A DNA stretch of 64,000 bases from KBS-83 sp051025295. Its GTDB lineage: Bacteria; Acidobacteriota; Terriglobia; Terriglobales; Acidobacteriaceae. The notes under the pieces were generated by a model. The model was not told the DNA's origin, did no database searches, and worked only from the letters and a program-made list of their open reading frames with translations. Positions within the stretch are counted from its first letter, which is position 1. The number at the start of each line of letters is the position of its first letter. Made by a program: the position numbers and the translations under genes. The stretch is taken from the NCBI GenBank assembly GCA_051025295.1, contig JBMGJV010000012.1; one strand, given 5' to 3'. Positions 16,165-25,602 of the stretch are shown in pieces.

Positions 16165-16713
16165 ATGAAAACGTTCAGCCTGGCCATGCTTCTTTGTACT
16201 CTGCCGCTTGCGGCGCAGACCCCATCCGCCAACTCACCCGCCGCTGGCACTCAGCCCGCGAGCACGCCCGATCCGTGGCAGTCCCTGCACTTTCTCGAGG
16301 GGACGTGGGAGGCAAAGACCAGCGCAGCGGCGGGGCCGTCCGCTAGTGGGCGGTACACCTTTATCCGCGAACTTGGAGGCCATGTCCTCGCCCGTCACAG
16401 CACCAGCGACCCGAACTGCAAAGGGCCCGCGAGCTTCGACTGTGCGCACGGTGACCTGCTCTATATCTTCCAGGACAGTCCCGGGCAGCCGCCGAAAGCC
16501 ATTTACTTCGACAACGAGGGTCATGTCATCCACTACGGCGTGTCACTCACCGCGCCGGAGACCGTGACCTTTCTCTCCGAGCCCTCACCCGGCCCGCAGT
16601 TCCGTCTTGTTTATGAGCGGCAGGGCACGGCCATGACTGGCAGGTTCCAGATGCGCATGCCCGGACAGAACGATTGGCGCTCGTACCTGGAGTGGGCCGG
16701 CAGCAAGGACTGA
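16165..16713 (+). CDS. Secreted hypothetical protein with DUF1579-like core
   Basis: 182 residues. A signal peptide is visible (MKTFSLAMLLCTLPLAAQ), followed by a Pro/Ala/Thr linker. The mature part begins WQSLHFLEGTWEAK, reminiscent of DUF1579-type lipocalin-like proteins of unknown role, and alternates short beta strands to the end (GQNDWRSYLEWAG). It starts 16 bases after the VOC gene stop and probably belongs to the same operon. Function not recognised. Confidence 0.8.
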   Translation: MKTFSLAMLLCTLPLAAQTPSANSPAAGTQPASTPDPWQSLHFLEGTWEAKTSAAAGPSASGRYTFIRELGGHVLARHSTSDPNCKGPASFDCAHGDLLYIFQDSPGQPPKAIYFDNEGHVIHYGVSLTAPETVTFLSEPSPGPQFRLVYERQGTAMTGRFQMRMPGQNDWRSYLEWAGSKD

Positions 16714-16740
16714 TCTGCTCGCTGCCGTCCGTGCCCTGAC

Positions 16741-17601
16741 CTACGGCCGCAGGTTCGACGGACGCCCGGTCAGCCGCTCAATCCGCTTTGCGATCGGCGG
16801 ATGCGTCGAGAACAGGCCCGCAAAGTCCGAGCCCGAGAGCAATGGCTGCACGATGAACAGGTGCGCCGTCGACGGCGTCGCCTGCATCGGCAGTCGCTTC
16901 GAGTACATCTCGAGCTTCTCCAGCGCGCTCGCCAGCGCATACGGATTGCCCGTCATCTGCGCGCCCGTCGCGTCCGCCTCGTACTCGCGCGAGCGCGACA
17001 CCGCAAGCTGGATCAGTGTCGCCGCGATCGGCGCCAGGATCAGCATGAACAGCGCGCCGATACCCCCGCCGTCACGATCCCGGCCCCTGCCGCCGTAGCC
17101 GCCAAACAGCATCGCGAACCGCCCGGTGTGCGCCAGGATGGTGATCGCGCCAGCCAGGGTTGCGGCAATCGAGCTGGTCAGGATGTCGCGATTCCGCACA
17201 TGGCCCAGTTCATGGGCCAGCACGCCGGCCAGCTCCTCGTCGTTCAGGAGGCGGAGGATGCCCTCCGTCACCGCGACGGAGGCATGCTTCGGATTCCGCC
17301 CGGTTGCAAAGGCATTCGGCGAGTCGTTCGGGATCACGTAAATCTTCGGCATGGGCAGACCGACACGCTGCGTCATCTGCTCGACTACGTTGTAGACCCG
17401 CGGCAACTGCTCGCGCGTGACCGGCTGCGCCCGATACATCGAGAGCGCCAGCTTGTCCGAGTAGAAGTAGGAGAAGAAGTTCATCGCGACGGCGATGCCA
17501 AGCGCCAGCAGCATCCCATTGCGGCCGCCGAAGTGCTCACCCAGCAGAACCAGGAACAGCGTCAGTGCGGTTAGCAGCAGCGCTGTCTTGAAGGTATTCA
17601 T
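16741..17601 (-). CDS. htpX: Zinc metalloprotease HtpX
   Basis: 286 residues from Met-Asn-Thr-Phe, with GAGG just upstream; a start 7 codons earlier (17622) is less likely. Two N-terminal membrane helices are followed by the zincin motif HELGH in VLAHELGHVRNRD, two more hydrophobic segments, and the third zinc ligand Glu in SREYEADATGA. A Gly/Arg/Asp-rich loop (GGYGGRGRDRDGGG) sits between helices. HtpX is an inner-membrane M48 protease that degrades misfolded membrane proteins under envelope stress. Length and motif order are normal. Confidence 0.95.
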   Translation of the reverse strand: MNTFKTALLLTALTLFLVLLGEHFGGRNGMLLALGIAVAMNFFSYFYSDKLALSMYRAQPVTREQLPRVYNVVEQMTQRVGLPMPKIYVIPNDSPNAFATGRNPKHASVAVTEGILRLLNDEELAGVLAHELGHVRNRDILTSSIAATLAGAITILAHTGRFAMLFGGYGGRGRDRDGGGIGALFMLILAPIAATLIQLAVSRSREYEADATGAQMTGNPYALASALEKLEMYSKRLPMQATPSTAHLFIVQPLLSGSDFAGLFSTHPPIAKRIERLTGRPSNLRP

Positions 17602-17731
17602 CGAAACCTCAACTTTCAGCACCAGACTACCCTGCGGTCAGCTCTCGAGCCCGGCGCCGATTTTTAGACGCACCAGCCTGCAGCCCGTTGCGACGCAGCC
17701 TGAACAGCCACGGCGAGTCTATGCGCAAGGT

Positions 17732-17766
17732 GAAAAGCAGAAGGCCCTGCCACATGGGCAGGGCCT
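17732..17766 (-). terminator. Terminator of the minus-strand TonB receptor gene
   Basis: A perfect 10-bp stem (AGGCCCTGCC and its complement) with a 5-base loop at 17742-17766 is followed on the minus strand by a T-rich run (TTCTGCTTTTC). It lies 22 bases after the receptor stop codon. Confidence 0.8.
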
Positions 17767-17788
17767 CTCTGGTATCGCAGATCCAACC

Positions 17789-20700
17789 TTAGAACGTGAA
17801 GCTTGCCTTCAGCTGAATCAGGCGGGGTGACGCATCGCCGCCCAGGAACGCGCCGAGGATCGATGTCGGCGTACCCACCGTGCTGGTGATCGTGCCAATC
17901 TGCGCGTTCACATCGTTCGTCGGCTGACCGAAGTTCGGATGGTTGAACAGGTTGAAGAACTGTGCACCCAATCGCAGGTTTCCTGCTTCCAGCCGCGGGA
18001 TATGGAAGCTCTTGGTCAGGTCCATATCCGTGTCCGTGTAGCCGGAGCCGCGGAACTGGTTCCGCCGCTGCTGCGAAAAGTCGCTTGCATTGTCGAAGTA
18101 GGCGTAACCGAGGGAAGAGTTGCCAGGGGTCCCCAGCTGGCACGGACTGTCGACAGCCTTGGCGCCAGCGCACGTGTGCGAGAAGCCCTTGTTCACAAGC
18201 TGCTGTGCAAACAAGCTGCCCGTGTAATTCTGCGGAATGTTCGAGTCGATGATCGTGAAGGGAAGTCCGGTGCTGTGGAAGACGGTACCCGCGATCTGCC
18301 AGTTACCGGTCAACCACCCGGGGCCGAAATGGCGCGGAATGTCGAGAACGTAATTGGCGCTGATGTAGTGCCGGATATCGTAATCCGCATTGCCGTAATT
18401 GGCTGACAGGTTGTGCGGATCCTGCGGATTGGTTGGGTTGCCGCTGAACGCGTCGAAGCCACCGTTCGAGACCTCATCCAGCGCGTGACTGTAGATGTAG
18501 TTGAACTGCAACTGCAGGCTCTTCTGCTGACGGCGCACCGTCACCAGGGCTCCGTTGTAGTTCGAACTGGCTGCTGTCGCGACCTCCGTGACGGCTGCGA
18601 AGGAAGGCTGCGGCGCCGTGTCCGGAAGATTGCCGAAGCCGTACGCATTCACGCCGCCGTTCAGGACCGGCTCGTGGTACCCATGGTTGCCGACGTAGGA
18701 CGCCGCAACCACGGTGTGCGCATCGATCTGCTGCTCGAAACCAAGTGTGTAGGTCTCGTAGGTCGGCAGGCTGATCCGATGGATCGTCGATGTGTACGCC
18801 GGGGCCTTGAAGCCGATGCCAGCCGCCGCAAGACTATTGAAGCTCGCATTGCCCGCATAGCTGTTCCGGAAGGCTGCATTGGAGTTCGCTGCTGCCTGCT
18901 GCCCACTGTCGGCCAGCGCAGGATCCAGCGTGTAGCGTCCGCGCAGGTAGAACTGCACGTTCGTCGGTGCGTTGTTCAGCAGGTCGCCGGCAATCTGCCC
19001 GGGGAAGGTATCAGCAAAAATGCCAAACCCGCCGCGAATCGTCGTCTTCGAACCGGGGCCAAACGGCTGATACGCGAACCCAAAGCGAGGTTCATAGCCG
19101 ACCGGCTGCTGCGCAGGGAAGGCCCGGTGCCGGCCAGAGTTGATGAGCTGGTTGTAAGGCGTATCGCCGCTGGTGTTGCTGGCCAATGCGCCGAACTCGG
19201 AGTTCAGGTTTGAGAACGCATTCAGATGGGACACGGGGTTGGAGTTGTGCTCCAGCCGCAGTCCCAATGTCACGTTCAAGTTGCGCGTCGCCTTCCAGGT
19301 GTCCTGGATATAAGCGCCCATGCCATAGAGCGACACTGGCTGCGTGTTGCGCTCCGGAAAGTTCTGGCGGAAGCGCGTCAGCAGTCCGGCGCCAAAGCTC
19401 TCTTCGGTCGCGTAGGCCTCCGGGGTAACCGCGCGCACCGACGGACCGTAGTCGGTGATGTTGTCGCGGCGAATCGACCAGCCAACCTTGATCGTGTGTG
19501 CGCCGTGGCTCATGCTCAGATCGTCAATGAACTGATACCCAGTGACATTGCGGCCCTGGGGGAAGGCGTAGTTTTCGCCTCCTGGCAAACTGGCCAGGCC
19601 GTTGTTCGCCAGGTCACCCGTCAGGAAGACCAGGGTGAACGGAACGACCTCATTCGCCTTCGCCTGCTGCGTGTTCGTGAAGATCGCGCGATAGTAGGCG
19701 GCCGCAAAGACGAACTGGTTTGTGACGTTCGGAGAGAAGCTGTGCGTCTCGCTCAGTTGTCCTTCATAGGAAGGCTGAGGGCTCGCCGCGTTGAAGACCG
19801 GGTTCAGCACACTCGTGAAGGTCGGCTGCGTGCCTTTGTCCATCTTGAAATGACCGAACAGGCGATCGTTCTGGCCGAGGTTCTGGTCGATACGCCCGGA
19901 CATCAGCCACTCAGAGGCGAAGTTGCTTGCCGTTCCGTTGTAGATGACAGCGTTCGGATCAGCATCGTCCGGGGCAGCATTGGCAGCGCCGGGAGCGCTG
20001 TTGTACAGGTTGAAGATGCGCTGGTAGTACGGCACTTCTGACGGGTAGTTCGCCGCGACTGTGGCCAACGTGCTCTGCTGGAATGCGGGCGACGGCGCGT
20101 ATACGGTCGCGCGGGAGGGGATGATGACACGAAGCCCTTCAGTATTGATGAAGAAGAAGGTCTTGTCACGACGAATGGGTCCACCAATCGCTGCCGCCCA
20201 CTGGTTCGCATTGACGAACTGGCGTGGCGTCTGTTCACCCCGGGGCGCATGGTTGTTGAACCAGTCGTTCGCATTCATGATGCGACCGTTCCACCAGTAG
20301 GTCAGGTTGCCGTGCAAAGCATTGGAACCGGAACGGGTGATCTCGTTCACCTGCGCGCCACCCAAGCCGCCGAACGACGCGTCGTAGGCGGGGCTTGTCA
20401 CGGACACGCTGGCGATATCGTTATTGCCGAGCAGCAGGTTCGTCGCGCCGGAGTTGTTCAGATTGAGGTAAGGATCGTTCTCGTACGAGCCGTTCGAGGT
20501 AAACGTGTTCGAGGTCGCCGGCAGACCGAAGGAAGAGAAGTTGCCGTACCCGCCCTGGGTGTTCATCACCGAGCCGGGGGCCGTCTGCGCCACAAAAGTC
20601 ACGTCGTTGCCAGGGTTTGGAAGCTGCTGCACCGCCTGCAGATCGAACGTCGTGCTGATCGCGGCATCTTCTGTATGGAGCAGCGGCGCCGCCTCGGTAA

Positions 20701-21106
20701 CCTCGATCGTCTGCGCGCCACCGCCCACGTTTAGCTTGACGCTTCCGTCCGTCGTCTGACCGGCAGCCACATTGAACTGCGTGCTCGTGGTCTGGAACCC
20801 GGCGCCGGACACGGTGGCCGAGTACTGTCCCGGCTTCACCAGCGGGATCCGGTACGCTCCCGAGGCGGAGGTGGTCACAGTCTTCTGCTCGCCGGTAGCG
20901 AGACTTTTCAGCTCAACCTTGGCATTCGGGATGACTGCTCCACTCGCATCCGTAATGGTGCCCGACACATCGCCTGATACAAGGGTCTGGGCCGATGCGA
21001 TGGGAGTGTGCAGCGTGGCGGAACCGAGAATAAGGGTCGCAACCGCGAGAATGCTGCTCGCGCCGCTGTTCCTGAAGCTATTCCGCAGAGAGCTCAACGA
21101 AGACAA
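17789..21106 (-). CDS. TonB-dependent receptor with carboxypeptidase-regulatory domain (Oar-like)
   Basis: About 1,105 residues. The start is TTG at 21106, chosen because TGGAGGA (21120-21114) is 7 bases upstream; a frame start at 21157 would lie inside the promoter-like element. A signal peptide ends near SAQTLVSG. The carboxypeptidase-regulatory fold (SGTITDASGAVIPNAKVELK...) covers about 45-130, the plug has the GSNALHG and AAIGGPIRRDKTFFF phrases, and the barrel ends KASFTF. Outer-membrane uptake of an unknown large substrate. The gene is divergent from a second receptor of the same type; both have sigma-54-like promoter elements. Confidence 0.94.
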   Translation of the reverse strand: MSSLSSLRNSFRNSGASSILAVATLILGSATLHTPIASAQTLVSGDVSGTITDASGAVIPNAKVELKSLATGEQKTVTTSASGAYRIPLVKPGQYSATVSGAGFQTTSTQFNVAAGQTTDGSVKLNVGGGAQTIEVTEAAPLLHTEDAAISTTFDLQAVQQLPNPGNDVTFVAQTAPGSVMNTQGGYGNFSSFGLPATSNTFTSNGSYENDPYLNLNNSGATNLLLGNNDIASVSVTSPAYDASFGGLGGAQVNEITRSGSNALHGNLTYWWNGRIMNANDWFNNHAPRGEQTPRQFVNANQWAAAIGGPIRRDKTFFFINTEGLRVIIPSRATVYAPSPAFQQSTLATVAANYPSEVPYYQRIFNLYNSAPGAANAAPDDADPNAVIYNGTASNFASEWLMSGRIDQNLGQNDRLFGHFKMDKGTQPTFTSVLNPVFNAASPQPSYEGQLSETHSFSPNVTNQFVFAAAYYRAIFTNTQQAKANEVVPFTLVFLTGDLANNGLASLPGGENYAFPQGRNVTGYQFIDDLSMSHGAHTIKVGWSIRRDNITDYGPSVRAVTPEAYATEESFGAGLLTRFRQNFPERNTQPVSLYGMGAYIQDTWKATRNLNVTLGLRLEHNSNPVSHLNAFSNLNSEFGALASNTSGDTPYNQLINSGRHRAFPAQQPVGYEPRFGFAYQPFGPGSKTTIRGGFGIFADTFPGQIAGDLLNNAPTNVQFYLRGRYTLDPALADSGQQAAANSNAAFRNSYAGNASFNSLAAAGIGFKAPAYTSTIHRISLPTYETYTLGFEQQIDAHTVVAASYVGNHGYHEPVLNGGVNAYGFGNLPDTAPQPSFAAVTEVATAASSNYNGALVTVRRQQKSLQLQFNYIYSHALDEVSNGGFDAFSGNPTNPQDPHNLSANYGNADYDIRHYISANYVLDIPRHFGPGWLTGNWQIAGTVFHSTGLPFTIIDSNIPQNYTGSLFAQQLVNKGFSHTCAGAKAVDSPCQLGTPGNSSLGYAYFDNASDFSQQRRNQFRGSGYTDTDMDLTKSFHIPRLEAGNLRLGAQFFNLFNHPNFGQPTNDVNAQIGTITSTVGTPTSILGAFLGGDASPRLIQLKASFTF

Positions 21107-21123
21107 AATAAAATCCTCCAAAT

Positions 21124-21135
21124 AGCGATATCGCT
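21124..21135. repeat. 12-bp perfect palindrome AGCGATATCGCT in receptor leader
   Basis: Located between the predicted transcription start and the Shine-Dalgarno of the minus-strand receptor. It could be an operator or a small mRNA hairpin close to the ribosome-binding site. Confidence 0.5.
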
Positions 21136-21139
21136 TCAG

Positions 21140-21158
21140 GGGCACGTCGCGTGCCAAA
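21140..21158 (-). promoter_or_regulatory. Sigma-54-like promoter of the minus-strand TonB receptor
   Basis: The minus strand reads TTTGGCACGCGACGTGCCC. GG (21155-21154) and GC (21143-21142) are 10 bases apart, and TGGCACG is an exact match to the -24 consensus; the -12 half is GTGCC. The implied start near 21130 leaves a 24-base leader with a good Shine-Dalgarno. The site is also an inverted repeat (GGCACG-TCG-CGTGCC), so an operator is an alternative reading. Confidence 0.6.
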
Positions 21159-21352
21159 TCAACTTTATTGGGCTCAGTAACTTATCAACCGGCTCCTTTC
21201 TGGGTAACTCACTCGTTAATAACTACTTATACTAACTCGGAGGCCGCGGCTCTTGGTGTGCTGAATCGGCCGCGCAATGCAGCTATACGGGAATTTGTAG
21301 ACCACCTTTCGCAAAACGGAAGCTGAGCTGAACGTTCGACTTCCCCCAAAGG

Positions 21353-21370
21353 TTGGCCCGTTGACTGCAA
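21353..21370 (+). promoter_or_regulatory. Sigma-54-like promoter of the plus-strand TonB receptor
   Basis: TTGGCCCGTTGACTGCAA has GG at 21355-21356 and GC at 21367-21368, separated by 10 bases. It differs from the TTGGCACG-N4-TTGCA consensus at two positions. The predicted start is near 21380, 79 bases before the chosen ATG. The rest of the 352-base gap 21107-21458 holds an AT-richer middle part (21157-21235, with TATACT at 21228-21233) and no gene. Confidence 0.5.
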
Positions 21371-21458
21371 ATCACTGAGTCAGGAAGAGTTGCCTCACGA
21401 GGTGGATTTTTTTGCGGAGGGCAGTCGCGGAGGTCTGTCAATTGCACATTACGGTCAC

Positions 21459-24400
21459 ATGAAGAGTCGGAAACCGCTCAACTTCCTCCTCCGGGGCCGC
21501 TTGCATGGGTCCCTCGCGACCGCGCTTCTCCCACTGTCCATCATGGCAACCGTCGGCGCCGGTTCGCTCTGGTCGCAAGCCACACCGACGAGCGGCGCAA
21601 TCCAGGGCTCCATCACCGATCCGTCCGGTGCGGCCGTTCCGAATGCCCAGGTCACGATTCTCAATACAGCCACCGGCAATACCCGCACTCTTACGACGGA
21701 TTCAGCCGGCCTCTACAACTCAGGATCGTTGAACCCGGGCCAGTACGCCGTCACCGTGGTCGCTCCCGGCTTCCAGAAACTGCAGTCCACCGTCGCGGTG
21801 AACGTCAATGTCATTTCTGGCGGCAACTTCAAGCTTCCCGTCGGGCAGAACAGCCAGACCGTCACCGTTCAGGCTGGCGCAGTCCAGGTCAACACCGAGC
21901 AGTCGAGCGTTCAGAACACCCTCACTACCCAGCAGATCGATACGCTGCCGGTAAACGGTCGCAACTTCCTCGACCTGGCGCAGCTTGAGCCCGGCGTTCA
22001 GCTCCAGAGCGGCGAGACCTTCGATCCCACCAAGGCGGGCTACTCCGCGCTCTCCTTCAGCGGTCTGGCCGGACGCACCACGCGCATCCAGCTCGACGGC
22101 CAGGACATCACCGACGAGACCGTCGGCACGACCATCTTCAACGTGTCGCAGGGCGCCATCGATCAGGTGCAGATCTCCCGCTCCACGCAGGACATCACCG
22201 GCGACATCACCTCCACCGGCTCGGTGCAGGCCGTCACCCGCTCCGGCACCAACCGCTTCCACGGCAGCGCGTTCTACAACTTCCAGGATCACTCGGTTGG
22301 CTTCGCTACCGAGCGTGGTGTGGACACTCCGTTCCAGCGCAACCAGTTCGGCGGCAGCATTGGCGGCCCGATCCTCAAGGACAAGCTGTTCTTCTTCGGC
22401 AACATCGAGCGCGTCAAGCAGGACACCGGCACCATCAACACTGTCGGTCCGCTCTTCGCCAGCATCGGAACGCAGTACCCGTTTGTGCCGTCGCCCTTCC
22501 GTGACACCTACTCGACAGCGCGGCTGGATTACAGCGGCTGGCACGCGATCCATTTCTTTGCCCGCGCCAACTACGAAGTGAACTCGGCGGTTTCGGCCTT
22601 CGGCAAGGGCTATTCGATCTACGCCAACCGGGACAACACGCCCGGCATCGCTGGTGGCGCGGACTTCTCGACCGCGCACACCACCCACAGCGTGCGCGTC
22701 AGCTACGAGAAGTTTCACAACCTGATCGGCAATGCGGTGAGCAGCTCGAACACCTACTACGCCGTTCCGGGTATCGAGTTCTACTACGCCGCGCAGGGCC
22801 TCTACAGCGGTCCCAACTACCTGGCCCCGCAGCAGACCTACCAGTCCGACAAGCAGTTCCGCTATGACGGAAGCTGGGTCAAGGGTGCACACAACATCCG
22901 CTATGGCGGGGGCTTCAACCGCATCCTCGGCGGCGGCTTCGCCGGCTTCTTCAGCCTGGCGCCGCGCATCTCGATCAACAGCGGCAGCCTCACGGCCGGC
23001 GGAGACGAACACAACCCGCTCGACTATGCGCCGTACGGCGTCATCCTCGGCAACGGCCAGGGCTACTTCACCGAACTGCCCGGATTCGGCGCTCCCGCTG
23101 GTGGTCAGGGCGACTGGCGCACCTTCGCGTACGTCGCGGACAGCTGGAAGCTCCGTCCCGACTTCACCTTGAACTTCGGACTGCGTTGGACGCGCGACAC
23201 GGGTCGCTCCGATGCAGATCTCGCCCCCATTCCATGCTCCGTGGTGGATACCTCGCTCACCGGCTACAACCCGTGCGCATCTTCCAGCGATCGGCTGCTC
23301 GATCAGTTCGGTCCGGGGCTCGGGGCGCGGGTGCGCCAGCCGAACTTCGACATGGGTCCGCAGCTCGGCTTCGCCTGGAGCCCGGGTGGTACGGGCAAGA
23401 CGGTGATCCGCGGCGGCGTCGGCGTCTACTACGAAAACTCCGTCTTCAACAACGTCCTGTTCGACCGGCCGTTCAAGCTTGCGCAGGGCCGCTTCTATGC
23501 GACCAAGGCGCTGTGCTCCGCCTATGGCTCCACCTCCTACACGCTACCCGGCAGCAATCAGGTGATTGACGTCACGGACCTCTGCAACGAGCCGATCTCA
23601 CAATCCGGGCCGGCCTTTGCTGCCTTGCAGCAGCAGTACCAGCAGGCGACAACCGCCACCGGTGGCATCTCGCAGAATGGCGATTACGTCGGCAACACGC
23701 TGGCTATTCCGACAGCAGCCGGCTATGCCGCGTATGCCCCGAACTACAAGACCGCCTACTCCACCCAGATCAACCTGGGCCTGCAGCGTGAATTGTGGCG
23801 CGGTTCTGTGCTGAGCGTCGATTACATCCACGCCGTCACCAATCACATCGAGCAGGCCATCGATACGAATCACGTCGGCGATGCCCGGTATTTCGATCCC
23901 GCTGCTGCTGCATCTGCCATCGCAGCAACGCTGGGGGGCGCCAATAAGAAGAAAGCTGCATACGCCTCGATCGAAGACGCCATCTCTGGCGGCCTGACGA
24001 TCTCGGACTTCGCCAAGAATGGCCTGGACTCTGGTGTGCAGTTCAATGGTGGATACCCCGGATACGCGCAGAGCGATCCGACTGATCCGACCAGTCCGTT
24101 TGTCGGATCAATTGCCTTCCCTGGCATCAACAAGCAGGTCGGTCAGGGCTGGTTCCAGTTCCCGGGCGGTCGCGCCGGTTACGATGCCTTCCAGGTGAAC
24201 TTCCGCCAGCAGGCCAGCCACCCCGCACCCGGGATCGCCTCCTCGAACTTTGAGGCTTCCTACTCGCTGTCGCGTGAGGTCAACACGACCACTGGCGGTT
24301 CGGATTCGTTCTTCACTCCGAACGCCTGGGATTACAGACAGCCAACCCGGTTCATCGGACCTGGCCAGCTCGATCGCACCCATATCTTCTCCTTCGGCGG

Positions 24401-25058
24401 TTCCGCTCTGTTGAAGTACGGTCCGCGCGTCGGCGTCATCGGTCACTTCTACAGTTCGCCCGCCAGCAACCTGGTCATGGACACCACAACAGGCGGCACA
24501 AGAGGCCAGATCTTCCGGAGCGACTACACGGGTGATGGTTCGATCGGTGATCTGTTCCCGGGCACAAACCCTGGAGCCTTCATGCGCCAGTACAACCAGA
24601 AGAATCTGTCCAAGCTGATCGACCGCTACAACAACTCGTTGGCGGGCACCCTGACCCCCGCGGGGCAAACCCTGGTCAATAGCGGGTTGGTCACTGCTGA
24701 TCAACTCTCCCGCCTCAAGGGAGTCATGCAGCCGGTTAGTATCGCCCCGGGGAAGACGCTGCGGAACTATCCGTTCCGTACGCTCGACGCGAACTTCACC
24801 TACCCCATCAAGCTGAAGTGGATCTCAGAGACGGCTACGCTCGAGCCAGGCGTCGCCATGTACAACATCGCCAACTTCGGCAACTACACACTCAACAACT
24901 ACGATCCTGAGCTGCTGATTGGCGCAGGCGACTCCAACTACCCCAACGGTCCGTTCGATTACAGCGTCAAGGACCAGAACCGCGTATCCCGCGGCTCCGG
25001 CACCTTCGACCAGGGCGACGCCCGCTCGACCGAGTTCCAGCTCCGCTTCACATTCTAA
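21459..25058 (+). CDS. TonB-dependent receptor with carboxypeptidase-regulatory domain (Oar-like)
   Basis: About 1,199 residues from ATG (MKSRKPLNFLL). The Shine-Dalgarno is weak here; an upstream TTG at 21390 is in frame but would start almost at the predicted mRNA end. A signal peptide ends near LWSQA. The carboxypeptidase-regulatory fold (IQGSITDPSGAAVPNAQVTIL) is followed by a plug with LPVNGRNFLDLAQLEPGVQ, the RSGTNRFHG element and SIGGPILKDKLFFFGN. The barrel ends FQLRFTF. Outer-membrane receptor of unknown substrate. A strong terminator follows 23 bases after the stop. Confidence 0.95.
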   Translation: MKSRKPLNFLLRGRLHGSLATALLPLSIMATVGAGSLWSQATPTSGAIQGSITDPSGAAVPNAQVTILNTATGNTRTLTTDSAGLYNSGSLNPGQYAVTVVAPGFQKLQSTVAVNVNVISGGNFKLPVGQNSQTVTVQAGAVQVNTEQSSVQNTLTTQQIDTLPVNGRNFLDLAQLEPGVQLQSGETFDPTKAGYSALSFSGLAGRTTRIQLDGQDITDETVGTTIFNVSQGAIDQVQISRSTQDITGDITSTGSVQAVTRSGTNRFHGSAFYNFQDHSVGFATERGVDTPFQRNQFGGSIGGPILKDKLFFFGNIERVKQDTGTINTVGPLFASIGTQYPFVPSPFRDTYSTARLDYSGWHAIHFFARANYEVNSAVSAFGKGYSIYANRDNTPGIAGGADFSTAHTTHSVRVSYEKFHNLIGNAVSSSNTYYAVPGIEFYYAAQGLYSGPNYLAPQQTYQSDKQFRYDGSWVKGAHNIRYGGGFNRILGGGFAGFFSLAPRISINSGSLTAGGDEHNPLDYAPYGVILGNGQGYFTELPGFGAPAGGQGDWRTFAYVADSWKLRPDFTLNFGLRWTRDTGRSDADLAPIPCSVVDTSLTGYNPCASSSDRLLDQFGPGLGARVRQPNFDMGPQLGFAWSPGGTGKTVIRGGVGVYYENSVFNNVLFDRPFKLAQGRFYATKALCSAYGSTSYTLPGSNQVIDVTDLCNEPISQSGPAFAALQQQYQQATTATGGISQNGDYVGNTLAIPTAAGYAAYAPNYKTAYSTQINLGLQRELWRGSVLSVDYIHAVTNHIEQAIDTNHVGDARYFDPAAAASAIAATLGGANKKKAAYASIEDAISGGLTISDFAKNGLDSGVQFNGGYPGYAQSDPTDPTSPFVGSIAFPGINKQVGQGWFQFPGGRAGYDAFQVNFRQQASHPAPGIASSNFEASYSLSREVNTTTGGSDSFFTPNAWDYRQPTRFIGPGQLDRTHIFSFGGSALLKYGPRVGVIGHFYSSPASNLVMDTTTGGTRGQIFRSDYTGDGSIGDLFPGTNPGAFMRQYNQKNLSKLIDRYNNSLAGTLTPAGQTLVNSGLVTADQLSRLKGVMQPVSIAPGKTLRNYPFRTLDANFTYPIKLKWISETATLEPGVAMYNIANFGNYTLNNYDPELLIGAGDSNYPNGPFDYSVKDQNRVSRGSGTFDQGDARSTEFQLRFTF

Positions 25059-25081
25059 AGAGCGATCTGGAAGTCTCTGCA

Positions 25082-25117
25082 CAAGGGGGAGGGCGAAAGC
25101 CCTCCCCCCTTGTTTTT
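25082..25117 (+). terminator. Rho-independent terminator after TonB receptor
   Basis: A G/C-rich stem beginning CAAGGGGGAGGGC closes on a GAAA tetraloop and is followed by a run of six T. This is the most canonical terminator in the window. Confidence 0.93.
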
Positions 25118-25122
25118 TGCAT

Positions 25123-25149
25123 TTGACACACGCGCGGTTCCAATATAAC
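25123..25149 (+). promoter_or_regulatory. Promoter-like element for the Cys-rich secreted protein
   Basis: TTGACA (25123-25128) and TATAAC (25144-25149) match -35 and -10 hexamers well but are only 15 bases apart, shorter than the usual 17. They directly follow the receptor terminator. Confidence 0.5.
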
Positions 25150-25190
25150 GTCTCCGCCGTAGTCAAATATGTAACCGCGGAGTGTCGTAA

Positions 25191-25532
25191 ATGTCTAAGC
25201 TTCTGCTGATGAGCTGCGCCCTCGCCACGCTCTCCATCGCCTCCTTTGCCCATGCAGAAAGCGTCGGATTCTGCGAGCAGTTGCAGCACTCCGAGTTCGA
25301 AGAATGTCAGGCCGAGTACAGCGGCTGCCTTTCCTCGGGAGCAACCTCTTCCACCTGCTCGCAAGCGCGCACAAACTGCGTCGCGCAGTCCCAACGGGAT
25401 TACCAGGCTTGTGTCAGCGGATGCGAGTCGAAAGGTGCATGCAACGGCGGAATGGGCGTCGGCATGGCTGCCGGCCTTCCCGCAGCCCGGATGCTGACTG
25501 TCAGACTTCCACAATTGAAAGCGCTGGAGTAG
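25191..25532 (+). CDS. Small secreted Cys-rich protein of unknown function
   Basis: 113 residues. A signal peptide (MSKLLLMSCALATLSIASFAHA) is followed by a mature part with eight Cys in about 60 residues, several in pairs separated by 3-9 residues (CEQLQHSEFEEC, CLSSGATSSTC, CVAQ, CVSGCESKGAC). This suggests a disulphide-linked periplasmic or secreted domain. The tail is Gly/Met/Ala-rich. GGAG sits about 7 bases before the ATG, and a promoter-like element lies upstream. It resembles no family I can name. Confidence 0.7.
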   Translation: MSKLLLMSCALATLSIASFAHAESVGFCEQLQHSEFEECQAEYSGCLSSGATSSTCSQARTNCVAQSQRDYQACVSGCESKGACNGGMGVGMAAGLPAARMLTVRLPQLKALE

Positions 25533-25602
25533 TTTTCGCGCTCTGAGGGCTGGCGCGGATCGTCTCCGCGCCGACTCCCTTAACTCTCCCAGCGGGCCAC
25601 CG

